64,000 nucleotides of DNA. It comes from Thermoplasmata archaeon. Its GTDB lineage: Archaea; Thermoplasmatota; Thermoplasmata; Methanomassiliicoccales; Methanomethylophilaceae. How positions within the stretch are numbered: the stretch's first letter is position 1; each line of letters opens with the position of its first letter. The notes below the pieces were generated by a model. That model was given only the letters and a program-made list of their open reading frames with translations. It made no database searches and had not been told where the DNA came from. Where the stretch lies: NCBI GenBank assembly GCA_015063165.1, contig SUSZ01000005.1, forward strand, positions 1-64,000. Reading direction: 5' to 3'. Below, piece by piece: positions 1 to 8,684 of the stretch. Both the position numbers and the translations under genes were made by a program.

Positions 1-126
1 TTTTCCGCCGATGCTCAAGATGTATGAGGACACACATGTCAGACTGACGAACCGCCGTATACGAGAAGTACGTACGGTGGTGTGAGAGGGCAACCGATGA
101 GCCATGCTCATCGGACCCTACTCGAT
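1..126 (+). mobile_element. Group II intron, 3' end (domains V and VI)
   Basis: Bases 51-81 fold as a group II intron domain V. A 9-bp lower stem (ACCGCCGTA with TACGGTGGT, one G-U) is followed by TAC/GTA closing a GAGAA loop, with the characteristic 2-nt bulge (CG, 71-72) on the 3' side. The trailing GTGTGAGAGGG is the usual domain V-VI linker of bacterial-type introns. Bases 94-114 form domain VI (CCGATGAGC, loop CAT, GCTCATCGG). The segment ends CCTACTCGAT at 117-126, the typical 3' terminus of such introns. The intron-encoded reverse transcriptase and the 5' end would lie upstream of the window. No protein end could be assigned with confidence in bases 1-50. Confidence 0.75.
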
Positions 127-543
127 CATCTTTCAGGCTTCGACAGTGGACGCTCGATGTTGGAGCTGTCGCCCTCGTTCACGACGCAGCTTCCGTACAG
201 AGGGCATCCCACGGTCTTGGCTGGATCCTTGCTGAGACCGATGTCTGGCGACAGGAAATAGACGGTCTCGTTCTCGGCGTAGCTATTCCTCTCTTCGATT
301 ACTATGGAGGCAGGGGTGCCCAGCATGATTGTGCGGCATCCTCTGTAATCTACGACCTTGCTGATGGATCACACCTCGGTTCCGTTCTCGGGTTCTGGTA
401 CTCGACGGATGTCACGATACCCTTGTCCGCTTGGCTGGAGGAGGGACATCGGAGGTCGGGACGTCCGTGGCAGAGTCGTCGCCTTCGTCGTCGACCAAGA
501 ATGGGGCAGCCAGGATTATCGCGGCTACCACCGTTATTATCAT
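126..543 (-). pseudogene. Decayed small membrane-anchored/exported protein, abutted by intron
   Basis: The reading frame opens at 543 (MIITVVAAIILAAPFL...), a short hydrophobic N-terminus followed by an acidic linker, like the anchors of other exported proteins in this window. It then continues in a second frame (...KGIVTSVEYQN) and a third (SISKVVDYRGCRTIMLG ... LSKPER). The frame changes fit one-base losses near 425-434 (G) and 387-394 (C run), and a TGA remains at 369-371. The final TGA (126-128) is completed by the last base of the group II intron, so the original C-terminus may have been cut off by the insertion. Family unknown. Residual coding quality of the C-terminal part is good, so decay looks recent. 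Confidence 0.45.
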
Positions 544-639
544 GTTTTCTTTTGGACGTCATTGCTTCGAATTGAGCTGATGCTGCACATTGGATTGCTA
601 TGAAAGATGATGGCTGCCTTTTATGGTTCGAGTGTTGGC

Positions 640-1194
640 TCACTCAGGGCCGTCCATGTAGTGCCAGAAGAACTCGACCACTTCTTCGGGCGAATACTTC
701 TCCACCCTGTTGGCTTCCATCCACCAGCGAACCGTCTCCGCGAACCAGCATACGCTGTGCTCCACGGCGTAGTCCGGGGGGATCCCGTACGAGCAGGGAT
801 GCTTCTCCCTGGCGAAGACCTCGCGGAGATGGTCTTTGAAGTAGCGCATGAATACGTCCCCGCTCTCGCTGGCCATTATCCCTTTCACGTACCCTTGGCT
901 GTCGCTCAGGTGGTAGAGGATGTGGGCGAGCTCTCCTTTGAGGTCCATCCTTCCGGTGAAGTCGTGGGTGTTCTCCTTCTCGTGGTTCCTGGAGAAGGCA
1001 TGGTCGAAGATGTTCTCGCATAGAACGTTCAGAAGGTCGTCCTTCGTCTCGAAGTGGGAGTAGAACGTGCTTCTGCCGATGTCCGCCCGGTCTATGATGT
1101 CCTGGATGGTGATGGCGGGGTAGCCCTTCTCCTCCAGGAGCTCTACGAAAGCTTGGAAAACAGCTTTTCTGGTTTTCGTCTGACGGCGGTCCAC
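640..1194 (-). CDS. TetR/AcrR family transcriptional regulator
   Basis: A 184-aa protein with an N-terminal TetR helix-turn-helix (about residues 8-52, including ITIQDIIDRADIGRSTFYSHF) and a less conserved, Trp-rich ligand-binding C-terminal half. The start is GTG at 1194, because the next upstream in-frame codons run into a stop and no ATG is available. It is transcribed divergently from the metal P-type ATPase at 1355. A perfect inverted repeat in the shared 150-bp gap is a likely binding site. The probable role is ligand- or metal-responsive repression of the ATPase and itself; this is inferred from position only. TetR regulators are of bacterial type and may be acquired. Confidence 0.9.
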   Translation of the reverse strand: MDRRQTKTRKAVFQAFVELLEEKGYPAITIQDIIDRADIGRSTFYSHFETKDDLLNVLCENIFDHAFSRNHEKENTHDFTGRMDLKGELAHILYHLSDSQGYVKGIMASESGDVFMRYFKDHLREVFAREKHPCSYGIPPDYAVEHSVCWFAETVRWWMEANRVEKYSPEEVVEFFWHYMDGPE

Positions 1195-1308
1195 ATGACA
1201 GGTATCGGGTGGATGATATTACACTTTTCTCTTTTTCAGCACGTGGTTGCGGAATCTACGGCATGCATACGGATAATTGGTGGAGATATTGAATTCAATA
1301 TAAGTTAC

Positions 1309-1323
1309 TGAACATAGTGTTCA
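1309..1323. promoter_or_regulatory. Palindromic operator plus TATA box of the P-type ATPase gene
   Basis: TGAACATAGTGTTCA is a perfect 6+6 inverted repeat with a 3-nt centre. It lies immediately upstream of the AT-rich box TTATTTATAC (about 1324-1333), itself about 25 nt before the ATG at 1355, consistent with a leaderless archaeal promoter. A repressor bound here would block TBP/TFB access. The divergent TetR gene makes it the natural candidate. Confidence 0.6.
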
Positions 1324-1354
1324 TTATTTATACGTCTAATGACATGTGTCCATT

Positions 1355-3304
1355 ATGTCGGCGATAAAACGCTTCAACGACCTGTTGGCAGGTCTTCCGA
1401 TGACCATCATCGGGGGAATCTTCCTGGTCGCTTCGTTCGTGCTTCCGCGCATCGGGTATCCCGAAGGGGAGCTGCTAGCCTGGGTGTGCGTGTTCATCTG
1501 CGGAATACCTCTGCTGTACCTATCGGTGTGGCGTATCATCTACAACAAGGGGATAAGCAAGATCTCCTCGGCGCTTCTCATCACCATAGCGATGTTCGCG
1601 GCCATCTTCATTGGTGACCTGTTCGCTGCCGGAGAGGTCGCTTTCATCATGGAGATCGGAGCGATCCTCGAGGATATGACCACCGAGAGGGCCAAGAAAG
1701 GCCTCAAGAACCTCATCGCGCTGGTTCCCGAGACCGCAAGAAGGATAGAGGACGGAAAGGAGAACGTGATCCCGGTGACGGAGGTCCGCATCGGGGACAT
1801 CATACGCATCGTTCCTGGAGAGACTGTCCCTGTTGACGGAAAGGTTCTCTCAGGAGAGACCACCATGGACCAGTCCGTCATGACCGGCGAGAGCCTTCCT
1901 GTCGACAAGGCTCCCGGAGACCAGGTGTTCAGCGGGACCGTCAACCGCTTTGGATCGGTGGACATCGAAGCCACCAAGGAAGGGGAGGACAGCTCTCTGC
2001 AGAAGCTCATCCGCATGGTCGAGGACGCCGACAAGAACCAGGCCCACACCCAGCGCATCGCCGACAAGTGGGCCAGCTGGCTGGTGCCTGTGGCCGCGCT
2101 GATAGCCGTTGCCGCGTATTTCGTGACCGGCGAGATAGTCCGTGCGGTCACCGTTCTGGTCGTGTTCTGTCCCTGCGCTCTGATCCTGGCCACTCCGACC
2201 GCTATAATGGCTGCGATAGGCCAGGCGACCAAGCATGGTGTCATCATAAAGTCGGGAGTGGCCCTGGAGAACATGGGTGCGGTCGACACGATAGCCTTCG
2301 ATAAGACCGGAACCCTGACCTACGGGCGTCTGGAGGTCAGCGACATCGTCCCTATGGGCGGAGTCGCCGAGGACGAGCTTCTGACTATCGCCGCTTCCGT
2401 CGAGCGCAGGAGCGAGCACCCGATGGGAAAGGCCATAGTCGCGGAGGCCGAGAAGCGCGGAAAGACGATCCCCGATTGCGAGGGCTTCAAGATGTCCGCC
2501 GGAAAGGGCGTGGAAGCCGTCGTGAACGGGTCCAAGTGCGTCGTGGGCAACCCCGCGTTCGTGTACGGGGACAAGGTTCCCGCAGAGGTCGAGTCGGTCT
2601 TCTCTACCATGAGGTCGGAGGGGAAGGCTTCGGTCGTGGTGCAATCCGAAGGCAGGACTGTAGGGGTCCTGGGTCTTTCGGATGTCCTTCGTCCCGAAGC
2701 CAAGGAGGTCATCTCCGAGCTCAACGGAATGGGCGTCAAGACGGTCCTCCTCACCGGAGACCACCGCGAGGCCGCCGACTATTTCGCTTCGAAGGCAGGA
2801 GTGACGGAGGTGAGGGCGGAGCTTCTCCCCGAGGACAAGCTCTCCAGCATCTCCGAGATGAAGTCCGGATCCAAGGTGTGCATGATTGGAGACGGAGTGA
2901 ACGATGCTCCTGCCCTGAAGGCGGCGGATGTCGGGGTGGCCATGGGAGCCATGGGAAGCGACATCGCGGTCGAGGCTGCGGATGTGGCATTGATGACGGA
3001 TGACATCACCAAGGTCCCGTACCTGAAGTGGCTCTCCAACGCCGCCGTGAAGACGATAAGGGTCGCAATCACCATCTCGATGACGATCAACTTCTTCGCC
3101 ATCATAGCCTCTGTGACGGGGGTCCTCAACCCGACCACCGGCGCTCTGGTGCACAACGCAGGCTCGTGCTTCGTCGTGCTCCTGGCCGCTCTCCTGTACG
3201 ACAGGAAGTATCCCGGGGATAAGAAGGCGAAGGCCCCTTCCGCGCCTCGCGGCAAGGACCTAGTCGGCGAGAAGAGCATCAAACCCGTTCCTGAAACAGA
3301 TTGA
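1355..3304 (+). CDS. Heavy-metal-translocating P1B-type ATPase
   Basis: A protein of about 649 aa with the complete P1B core. Paired membrane segments come first, then the TGES actuator motif (about residue 177), the metal-binding CPC in the transport helix (about residue 272), the phosphorylated Asp in DKTGT (about 316), SEHP in the nucleotide domain, and the GDGVND hinge (about 513), ending with two membrane helices. No N-terminal CxxC metal-binding domain is present, so it is a short form. It exports soft metal cations (Cu, Zn, Cd or similar) across the membrane; the exact ion cannot be read from the motifs I can see. ATG 1355 is preferred over GTG 1346 because it sits about 25 nt after the TATA-like box. 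Probably controlled by the divergent TetR gene. Confidence 0.93.
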   Translation: MSAIKRFNDLLAGLPMTIIGGIFLVASFVLPRIGYPEGELLAWVCVFICGIPLLYLSVWRIIYNKGISKISSALLITIAMFAAIFIGDLFAAGEVAFIMEIGAILEDMTTERAKKGLKNLIALVPETARRIEDGKENVIPVTEVRIGDIIRIVPGETVPVDGKVLSGETTMDQSVMTGESLPVDKAPGDQVFSGTVNRFGSVDIEATKEGEDSSLQKLIRMVEDADKNQAHTQRIADKWASWLVPVAALIAVAAYFVTGEIVRAVTVLVVFCPCALILATPTAIMAAIGQATKHGVIIKSGVALENMGAVDTIAFDKTGTLTYGRLEVSDIVPMGGVAEDELLTIAASVERRSEHPMGKAIVAEAEKRGKTIPDCEGFKMSAGKGVEAVVNGSKCVVGNPAFVYGDKVPAEVESVFSTMRSEGKASVVVQSEGRTVGVLGLSDVLRPEAKEVISELNGMGVKTVLLTGDHREAADYFASKAGVTEVRAELLPEDKLSSISEMKSGSKVCMIGDGVNDAPALKAADVGVAMGAMGSDIAVEAADVALMTDDITKVPYLKWLSNAAVKTIRVAITISMTINFFAIIASVTGVLNPTTGALVHNAGSCFVVLLAALLYDRKYPGDKKAKAPSAPRGKDLVGEKSIKPVPETD

Positions 3305-3305
3305 A

Positions 3306-3339
3306 GGGAATCCGGGGCAGAAGCACGCCCCGGGATCCC
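3306..3339. terminator. Bidirectional hairpin between convergent genes
   Basis: GGGAATCCGGGGC and GCCCCGGGATCCC pair at 12 of 13 positions, followed on the plus strand by GTTTT. It lies between the ATPase stop and the end of the minus-strand gene at 3350. A hairpin with a short T run is a candidate terminator; archaeal termination depends mainly on the T run. Confidence 0.5.
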
Positions 3340-3349
3340 GTTTTAAGAA

Positions 3350-4510
3350 TCACTTGATGATGACCCTGTAGCATCCGTTGTTGCTGGATGTTATCTTGAT
3401 GGAGGCGTTCCTCCTGAGGCCGCTCTGGATGGCTTTTCCGATCATCTGAGGGTCGGCTGCGCTGTCGAGCATGAACTCGAAGGTCTTGGGGGCGTTCGCC
3501 GCGTTGTCGCGGAGGAATCCCGCAGCGTCGTTGAGGCTGGAGAAGTTCGCTCCGTTGACGCTGTAGTAGTTCATGTCCATGGAGCGGCAGTTGCTGTTCT
3601 TCTCGAAGGAGTGGGTCTGGCGGATCTTGGCGTCGTTGCAGTTGAAGAACGCATGCATGCCGCTGAGGTCGGACGTCACGTCGAGGTGGTACTTCTTGCC
3701 GCCTATTTCCACGAGATTCCAGCGGTGCCTCTCCTTGTTCATCATCCCGGAGATCATCGAGGTCTTTATCCCGCAGGCGCAGGCTATGAAGCAGAACGCC
3801 TCGGAGATCCCTTCGCATACGCCTTTGTTGGTCAGGAGGGGTCCGACAGGGCTGTGGGCTCCGACGTCGTCCGAGTTGTCGTAGGTCACATTCTCGGTGA
3901 GGTAGTCGTGGATGGCCAGCTCGGCTTCGTATACCGTGGAGCATCTCTTGACCCTGGACTCGTATACCTTCCTGGCCACGTTCTTCATCTGCTCGTAGTA
4001 CCTGTCCTTCTGGTCCAGGTAGCGGTTGTACTTGAACTGGATCTCGGCGAGGTCGCCCTGGGTCCTGACGGTTATCCCGGAGTCTATGTAGAACAGGGAG
4101 GGGTCGTCCTCTATGAGGGCCAGGGTCACCTGCATGAGGTGGTTCGGGTCGGGGGTGCTGCTGCACCTGATCCTGACGGAGGGGATGCAGTTCGTGGTCG
4201 CCGCCTGGATGGCGTCGTAGAGGCTCTGGTCCTGCTTGGACAGAAGGGTGCGGTTGAAGCGCCAGACCCTGTTGAAGTCCAGGCTGGGCGTGTACCTGAC
4301 GCCGGTGTTGAAATCCGACGAGTCCACCTTGGACGCCGCCGGCTGCGAGCTGGCGGTCTTCTTCGCGGAGCTCGATTCCGGCGCCATGTGCTTGGGCAGC
4401 TCTTCCTCCGCTTCCTGGGCTTGTCTCTGCTTCTGCAGGTTCTGCTGTTTCTGCACCTCGTTGGCGACGGTGTTTATCGCATCGAATATGGCTTTGCCGA
4501 GATCGAACAT
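3350..4510 (-). CDS. Transglutaminase-like superfamily protein
   Basis: A 386-aa protein. Residues about 1-80 are a Gln/Ala/Ser-rich, probably coiled and disordered leader. The C-terminal half carries a transglutaminase-like (papain-fold) core with the expected triad: Cys in NKGVCEGISEAF, His in RHRWNLVEIGG and Asp in KYHLDVTSD. Upstream of the Cys, the segment AIHDYLTENVTYDN is typical of this superfamily. No signal peptide is visible, so it is probably cytoplasmic. In prokaryotes such proteins are usually proteases or amidases; the substrate is unknown. It is the last gene of a same-strand run with SIMPL, methyltransferase and MATE genes (gap 103 nt). Confidence 0.75.
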   Translation of the reverse strand: MFDLGKAIFDAINTVANEVQKQQNLQKQRQAQEAEEELPKHMAPESSSAKKTASSQPAASKVDSSDFNTGVRYTPSLDFNRVWRFNRTLLSKQDQSLYDAIQAATTNCIPSVRIRCSSTPDPNHLMQVTLALIEDDPSLFYIDSGITVRTQGDLAEIQFKYNRYLDQKDRYYEQMKNVARKVYESRVKRCSTVYEAELAIHDYLTENVTYDNSDDVGAHSPVGPLLTNKGVCEGISEAFCFIACACGIKTSMISGMMNKERHRWNLVEIGGKKYHLDVTSDLSGMHAFFNCNDAKIRQTHSFEKNSNCRSMDMNYYSVNGANFSSLNDAAGFLRDNAANAPKTFEFMLDSAADPQMIGKAIQSGLRRNASIKITSSNNGCYRVIIK

Positions 4511-4613
4511 TCTCTCCCCTCTTTTGAACTCTCAAGGTCTGATGAAGACGCGCATGTATCTTCGGGTGTGTATTTCGTTCTAGCGTTGTCAGTCAAGCTA
4601 TCCGGAATATCGG

Positions 4614-5300
4614 TCAGTCCTCGATCTCCCACTCGAGGGTTATCCCCTCTTCGAAGTCGATGTCCTCGGGGTCGAACTCGATACTCGCGCAATCCTTCGC
4701 TTTTCTTTCGAACATGACCTCGTTCCTGAAGCCGTGATCGAACGAAGGTTCTCCGACTTGGGCGTTGATGAGCCTCCCTAGCTTGGTCCCTGCGGCCTCC
4801 ATGACGATCTCAGCTTCCCTGCGGGCATCGGCGGTGGCCTTGGCGAGGGCCTTGTTCTTCATCTCTTCCTCGCTGCTGCTCTTGAAATAGAACACCACCT
4901 TCGGCTCGACATCGGTGGCCATTATGTTCTCGATGGCTGCTGAGAGCTTGTCGTTATCGTTGGGGAACTCGAACTTGATGTTCTGCCTGTACAGGAAGCC
5001 GTCCGGGACCCTTCTGAACTTGTCGTTCCCATGCTTGTCCTCGCCGATCTTCTCTTCCCTGTAGTTCTGTTCGATGGACAGCTGGGAGGATCTGAGGTCC
5101 TCTCTGGGGATCCCGGCCTTCTGGATGGCGTCCCTCACCTGCTTGGTGCATCTCGCGAGGGCTTTCATGGCTCCTTCGAAGGTCGCGTTGACTCCGCTTA
5201 TGTCGGCGTTGACGACGGTGATGTCGGCAGGGGCGCTCACCGTGGACCTCTTCTGGATCCTGATGGTTCTGTAGGGCTTCTTCTCGTCTTCGGTGTACAT
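4614..5300 (-). CDS. SIMPL (DUF541) domain protein
   Basis: About 228 aa showing the DUF541/SIMPL pattern: an N-terminal strand TIRIQKRSTVSAPADI, a helix with TKQVRDAIQKAGI, the motif LRSSQLSIEQNY, and the C-terminal KALAKATADARREAEIV...AAGTKLGRL. Many SIMPL proteins are periplasmic, but this one has no signal peptide and should be cytoplasmic. The function of the family is unsettled. The ATG at 5300 is preferred over the GTG at 5327, because the extra nine residues have no family character. It sits between the methyltransferase (41 nt upstream) and the transglutaminase-like gene. Confidence 0.8.
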   Translation of the reverse strand: MYTEDEKKPYRTIRIQKRSTVSAPADITVVNADISGVNATFEGAMKALARCTKQVRDAIQKAGIPREDLRSSQLSIEQNYREEKIGEDKHGNDKFRRVPDGFLYRQNIKFEFPNDNDKLSAAIENIMATDVEPKVVFYFKSSSEEEMKNKALAKATADARREAEIVMEAAGTKLGRLINAQVGEPSFDHGFRNEVMFERKAKDCASIEFDPEDIDFEEGITLEWEIED

Positions 5301-5341
5301 ATGAGAAGAGGAAGCGCGATTTCTCACTATGAAATCTGCGG

Positions 5342-5920
5342 TCAGATGTAAGGGAAATCCCTTATTTCCACCACGGAGAGCTTCTCGAAGAACATCCTGC
5401 TCTCGCCGATGACCCTGTAGTCGTATTGGTCCAGGAGCTCGTGGAGTGCGGCCCCATCCATGAGGGAGGAGACCACCACTACCACTCTTCCGCCCTCGTT
5501 CAGATGCTCAGGAGCCCCCTCCAGGAGCTTTGGAAGGGGTCCAAGGCCGTCGGGACCTCCGGACCACGCCTTCGCCAGCAGGCCTTCCTCGTCGACCGGG
5601 AGGTAGGGGAGGTTGAAGACGATGGTGTCGAATCTTCCCTCTATGGCGCTGTAGACGTCCGTCTCGACCACGTCGGAGGACAGGCGGTTGGCCTCGAAGT
5701 TCCTCCTGGTGAGCTCCACAGCCTTGGGATTTATGTCGCCGGATGTGACGGCGCATCCGTTCAGGGCGCAATGGATCGACACGATGCCGGAGCCGCATCC
5801 CACCTCCAGGACCTTCTCCCCTTGCTTGACGTCCAGCGACTCTATCAGGAGTATGCTGTCGTCGGAGGGAGGATAGACGTCAGGGTCTTCCTGGATGCAT
5901 ATGTCGGGCCGGTATTCCAT
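5342..5920 (-). CDS. HemK/Mtq2-like class I SAM methyltransferase
   Basis: A 192-aa Rossmann-fold methyltransferase. Motif I is VLEVGCGSGIVSIHCA (about residues 39-54), motif II is SGDINPKAV, and the catalytic NPPY position reads FNLPYLP (about residues 109-115). Length and N-terminus (YPPSDDSILLIESL) match archaeal Mtq2/HemK2 proteins, which lack the extra N-terminal domain of bacterial PrmC. These methylate the Gln of the GGQ motif in release factor aRF1, or related protein glutamines or lysines. NLPY in place of NPPY is a departure from the canonical motif. It lies 36 nt downstream of the MATE gene. Confidence 0.8.
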   Translation of the reverse strand: MEYRPDICIQEDPDVYPPSDDSILLIESLDVKQGEKVLEVGCGSGIVSIHCALNGCAVTSGDINPKAVELTRRNFEANRLSSDVVETDVYSAIEGRFDTIVFNLPYLPVDEEGLLAKAWSGGPDGLGPLPKLLEGAPEHLNEGGRVVVVVSSLMDGAALHELLDQYDYRVIGESRMFFEKLSVVEIRDFPYI

Positions 5921-5956
5921 GCTGGAGCCACGTAGAGAGCGGTTATAACCGTATCG

Positions 5957-7318
5957 TCAGGCTCTGCGCCGAAGCCTTCCCGCCCTCTTGTACTCCTCGA
6001 ACAGGAGCCAGGCGGGGACGAACATCAGGGCCGCTCCGAGGAGCTCCGATACCGCGAGGGTGTAGAACACCGCATGGACGGACACTCCGGCGCATATAGC
6101 CAGCAGGACGATGATTATTACGTTCCTGACGAACGACGACGTCAGGGAGATGTTCGGCTTGCCCATCGCCTGGAGCAGCGAAGAGCCTGTGTCGATCAGC
6201 CCGATGACCGGGATGAACGTGCAGTACACCCTCAGCGCCCAGGCGAACTCCGGACGGAGAGGGGCCATGGACTCGGAGTAGGTGAACGGCATCACGGCGT
6301 ACTCGGCACCGACGAACAGGGCTATCCCGATCACGGCCATCGATATGACGCATATCCTGCTGGCATAGCGGAATGCCACGTCGGCCTTGGCGGTGTCCTT
6401 CCGAGCCAATGCTGCTGAGCAGATCGGCACGAGGGCGGCCCCCACGGCCATCGAGATGACCTGCGCCAGGCTGACGTACATCCATGTCATGGAGTAGTAC
6501 GCGACCGTGGTGGTGTCGGTGCCGGCGATGATCAGGACCCTCTGGATCATTGCCATGAGGTAGACCATGAAGTACTCCGCTGAACGCGGGGCTCCGGCGA
6601 GCATGACCTCGTAGGCGTCCGCCTTGGAGAACCCGGTGCGTCTGGGGCGGAGGACGAGGCTTCCGCGGAGGTACCAGAAGGCGCACATGGCGCAGGACAC
6701 CCCCGAGGAAACAGCGGTGGCCAGTCCGGCTCCGAAGAGGCCCATGTCCAGGGTGTAGATGAGGATCGGGTCCATAACCATGTTGGTGATGGCCGCGGCG
6801 GACGTCATCAGCATGGTCTTCTTGGCCGCCCCCTCGCCCCTAAGCGTTCCGGCCAGGGTCCCGCAGAGGACGTTGAACGGGCAGAGGAGTATCACCGGCA
6901 GGATGTAGTCCTGGCATTCCGCGCGTATGTCGTCCGCTCCCAGCCACGAGATGCACGGATCCAACAGCAGGAGCATTATCGGCAGGCTGACCAGGGAGAT
7001 GAGGATGGAGAGCAGGATGGCATGCATCGCCGCGCTCTCCGCCCGCCCTTTCATGTCCAGAGCCAGACGTCTCGATATGACCGCGGACGCCCCCACTCCG
7101 ATGCCGGTCCCGAACCCGTTCAGGATCCAGTAGATGGGGCATATGGCCGCCACCGCTGAGCTGGCGTCTATCCCCAGCCCGGAGCACCAGGACGCGTCGG
7201 CGAAGCTGTTGGCCTGTACCACTATGTACGAGACTATCAGGGGCACGGACATCGCCCGCACTGCCTTCCTCGGATCGCCGAGCATGGTTCCGAGGTCCTT
7301 CTCAGCCGAGGCGCCCAT
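5957..7318 (-). CDS. MATE family multidrug/Na+ efflux transporter
   Basis: About 453 aa, the normal MATE length, with twelve predicted hydrophobic helices in two pseudo-symmetric halves. The first helix region reads MSVPLIVSYIVVQANSFADASW and the second half restarts near GAPRSAEYFMVYLMAMI. MATE proteins export cationic compounds in exchange for Na+ or H+. The ATG at 7318 (MGASAEKDLG) is chosen: the longer ORF to 7417 would overlap the divergent gene at 7404 and lacks conserved sequence. First gene of the minus-strand run. Confidence 0.9.
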   Translation of the reverse strand: MGASAEKDLGTMLGDPRKAVRAMSVPLIVSYIVVQANSFADASWCSGLGIDASSAVAAICPIYWILNGFGTGIGVGASAVISRRLALDMKGRAESAAMHAILLSILISLVSLPIMLLLLDPCISWLGADDIRAECQDYILPVILLCPFNVLCGTLAGTLRGEGAAKKTMLMTSAAAITNMVMDPILIYTLDMGLFGAGLATAVSSGVSCAMCAFWYLRGSLVLRPRRTGFSKADAYEVMLAGAPRSAEYFMVYLMAMIQRVLIIAGTDTTTVAYYSMTWMYVSLAQVISMAVGAALVPICSAALARKDTAKADVAFRYASRICVISMAVIGIALFVGAEYAVMPFTYSESMAPLRPEFAWALRVYCTFIPVIGLIDTGSSLLQAMGKPNISLTSSFVRNVIIIVLLAICAGVSVHAVFYTLAVSELLGAALMFVPAWLLFEEYKRAGRLRRRA

Positions 7319-7403
7319 GGGTTCTGGATGGCGTTGCGTGGATGTATAATGTTCTGGTTTCCTTCGGGCTCCCTCATAATAATAGGTAAATATCCCGTTC
7401 GGG

Positions 7404-7994
7404 ATGGTTTTCATCATGATTCAGCTGGACATCCTCGCGGTCGGAGACCTGATCCGCAACGACGGAGGCAACATCCTGAAAGCCGATTCGACCTCGGTCC
7501 TCATCCGTTCCGGGAGCCGCACGATCGTAGTGGATCCCAGCACGAAGTACATGAGGCCCGCGGTGAGGACCTCCTTCAAGCAGATCGGCGTCTTCCCCAA
7601 GGACGTGGACACCGTGATCCTCACCCATGCCCATCGCGACCATATCGAGAACCTCGACCTCTACCAGAAGGCCAGGGTGTACATCCATTCCGGCGCCGAT
7701 GTCGAGATCCCGGGAGCGATCATCGTCGAGGGGGAGGAGAAGAAGATCTGCGACGGGGTCCGCATGGTCCACACCCCCGGGCACTGCCCCGAGCACTGCT
7801 CCGTGTTCGTCGACGCGGACAGGCGCTACGTCGTCGCCGGCGATGCGATACCCCTGGAGGACAATTTCAGGAAGATGGTCCCGCCCAGGCTCAACACCGA
7901 TCCCGTCCTCGCTCTGCAAAGTATTAAGAACATCTCGCAATACGCTCAGGTAGTCATTCCGGGGCATGGGTTCCCGTTTATGACGGACAGGTGA
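7404..7994 (+). CDS. Metallo-beta-lactamase fold hydrolase
   Basis: A 196-aa compact MBL-fold protein with the metal-binding motif THAHRDH (about residues 74-80), a second His site in HTPGHCPEHC, Asp in VVAGDAIPL and a terminal PGHGFP. It is probably a dinuclear zinc hydrolase of the glyoxalase II-like group; substrate unknown. The start may be ATG 7404 or ATG 7416 (MIQLDILAVGD); the AT-rich boxes upstream do not decide. It overlaps or touches the next gene (zinc-ribbon protein), so the two are probably co-transcribed. Confidence 0.85.
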   Translation: MVFIMIQLDILAVGDLIRNDGGNILKADSTSVLIRSGSRTIVVDPSTKYMRPAVRTSFKQIGVFPKDVDTVILTHAHRDHIENLDLYQKARVYIHSGADVEIPGAIIVEGEEKKICDGVRMVHTPGHCPEHCSVFVDADRRYVVAGDAIPLEDNFRKMVPPRLNTDPVLALQSIKNISQYAQVVIPGHGFPFMTDR

Positions 7995-7999
7995 TTAGC

Positions 8000-8665
8000 A
8001 TGATTCAGAGACCTATGCCTGACACGTTGTACTACGAATGCCCGGTATGCGACGACTATACCGAGCACCAGATACTCAAAGGCAAGATGGGGAAGGCCAC
8101 CATAGAGGGGACCTTCAGATGCAACGAATGCGGACGTGTGACCTCGGAGACCGTGAGGATCCCCGAGCTCCTCGAGGTTCCCGTCATATTCAGCGACGGA
8201 GAGGAATCCGAGCACACCACGACCACTCTCGAGAGCAACGAGGTCATCGCCATCGACGACGAGTTCTTTCTCGACGACGGAAGAAGGGCCTGCGTCACCC
8301 ACATGGACGTCGAGGACGGATCCAACGTTAGGAAGGCCCAGGCGACCAAGATCAAGAGGCTCTGGGTGAAGCAGTTCGACATCCTGAGCGTCAAGGTTTC
8401 TGTCAACGACGACAAGAAGACCTATTCCCTCAGGGTGGAGGCTGAACCTGACGACGAGTTCGTTGTCGGGACCCAGATCGAGTTCGAGGACTTCGACTGC
8501 CTCATCCACGCCATCAAGACCAAGGACAGTCTGGTGAAGAGGGGATCCGCTGAGGCTCGCGACATCACCAGGATCTACGGAAAGATCCGCAAGAAGAGAT
8601 ATGACGTGCTCGACCTCTCCGAGGACTTCGACGAGAGCGAGTACGATATCGACGACGAGGAGTGA
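8000..8665 (+). CDS. HVO_0476-type archaeal zinc-ribbon protein
   Basis: About 221 aa. An N-terminal zinc ribbon (CPVCDDYTEH ... FRCNECGRVTS) is followed by beta-rich and acidic segments and an Asp/Glu-rich tail (YDIDDEE). This matches the archaeal HVO_0476 family of conserved, uncharacterised proteins, probably nucleic-acid associated. ATG 8000 is chosen because AGGTGAT, a good Shine-Dalgarno, lies five bases upstream. The alternative GTG 7991 overlaps the stop of the MBL gene. Convergent with the HAD gene, 20 nt apart. Confidence 0.8.
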   Translation: MIQRPMPDTLYYECPVCDDYTEHQILKGKMGKATIEGTFRCNECGRVTSETVRIPELLEVPVIFSDGEESEHTTTTLESNEVIAIDDEFFLDDGRRACVTHMDVEDGSNVRKAQATKIKRLWVKQFDILSVKVSVNDDKKTYSLRVEAEPDDEFVVGTQIEFEDFDCLIHAIKTKDSLVKRGSAEARDITRIYGKIRKKRYDVLDLSEDFDESEYDIDDEE

Positions 8666-8684
8666 GAAAGGAGGGGGAGACCCC

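Noticed and set aside
5957-7417. 486-aa form of the MATE transporter
   Set aside because: The extra N-terminus would overlap the divergent MBL gene and its promoter; ATG 7318 gives the usual length.
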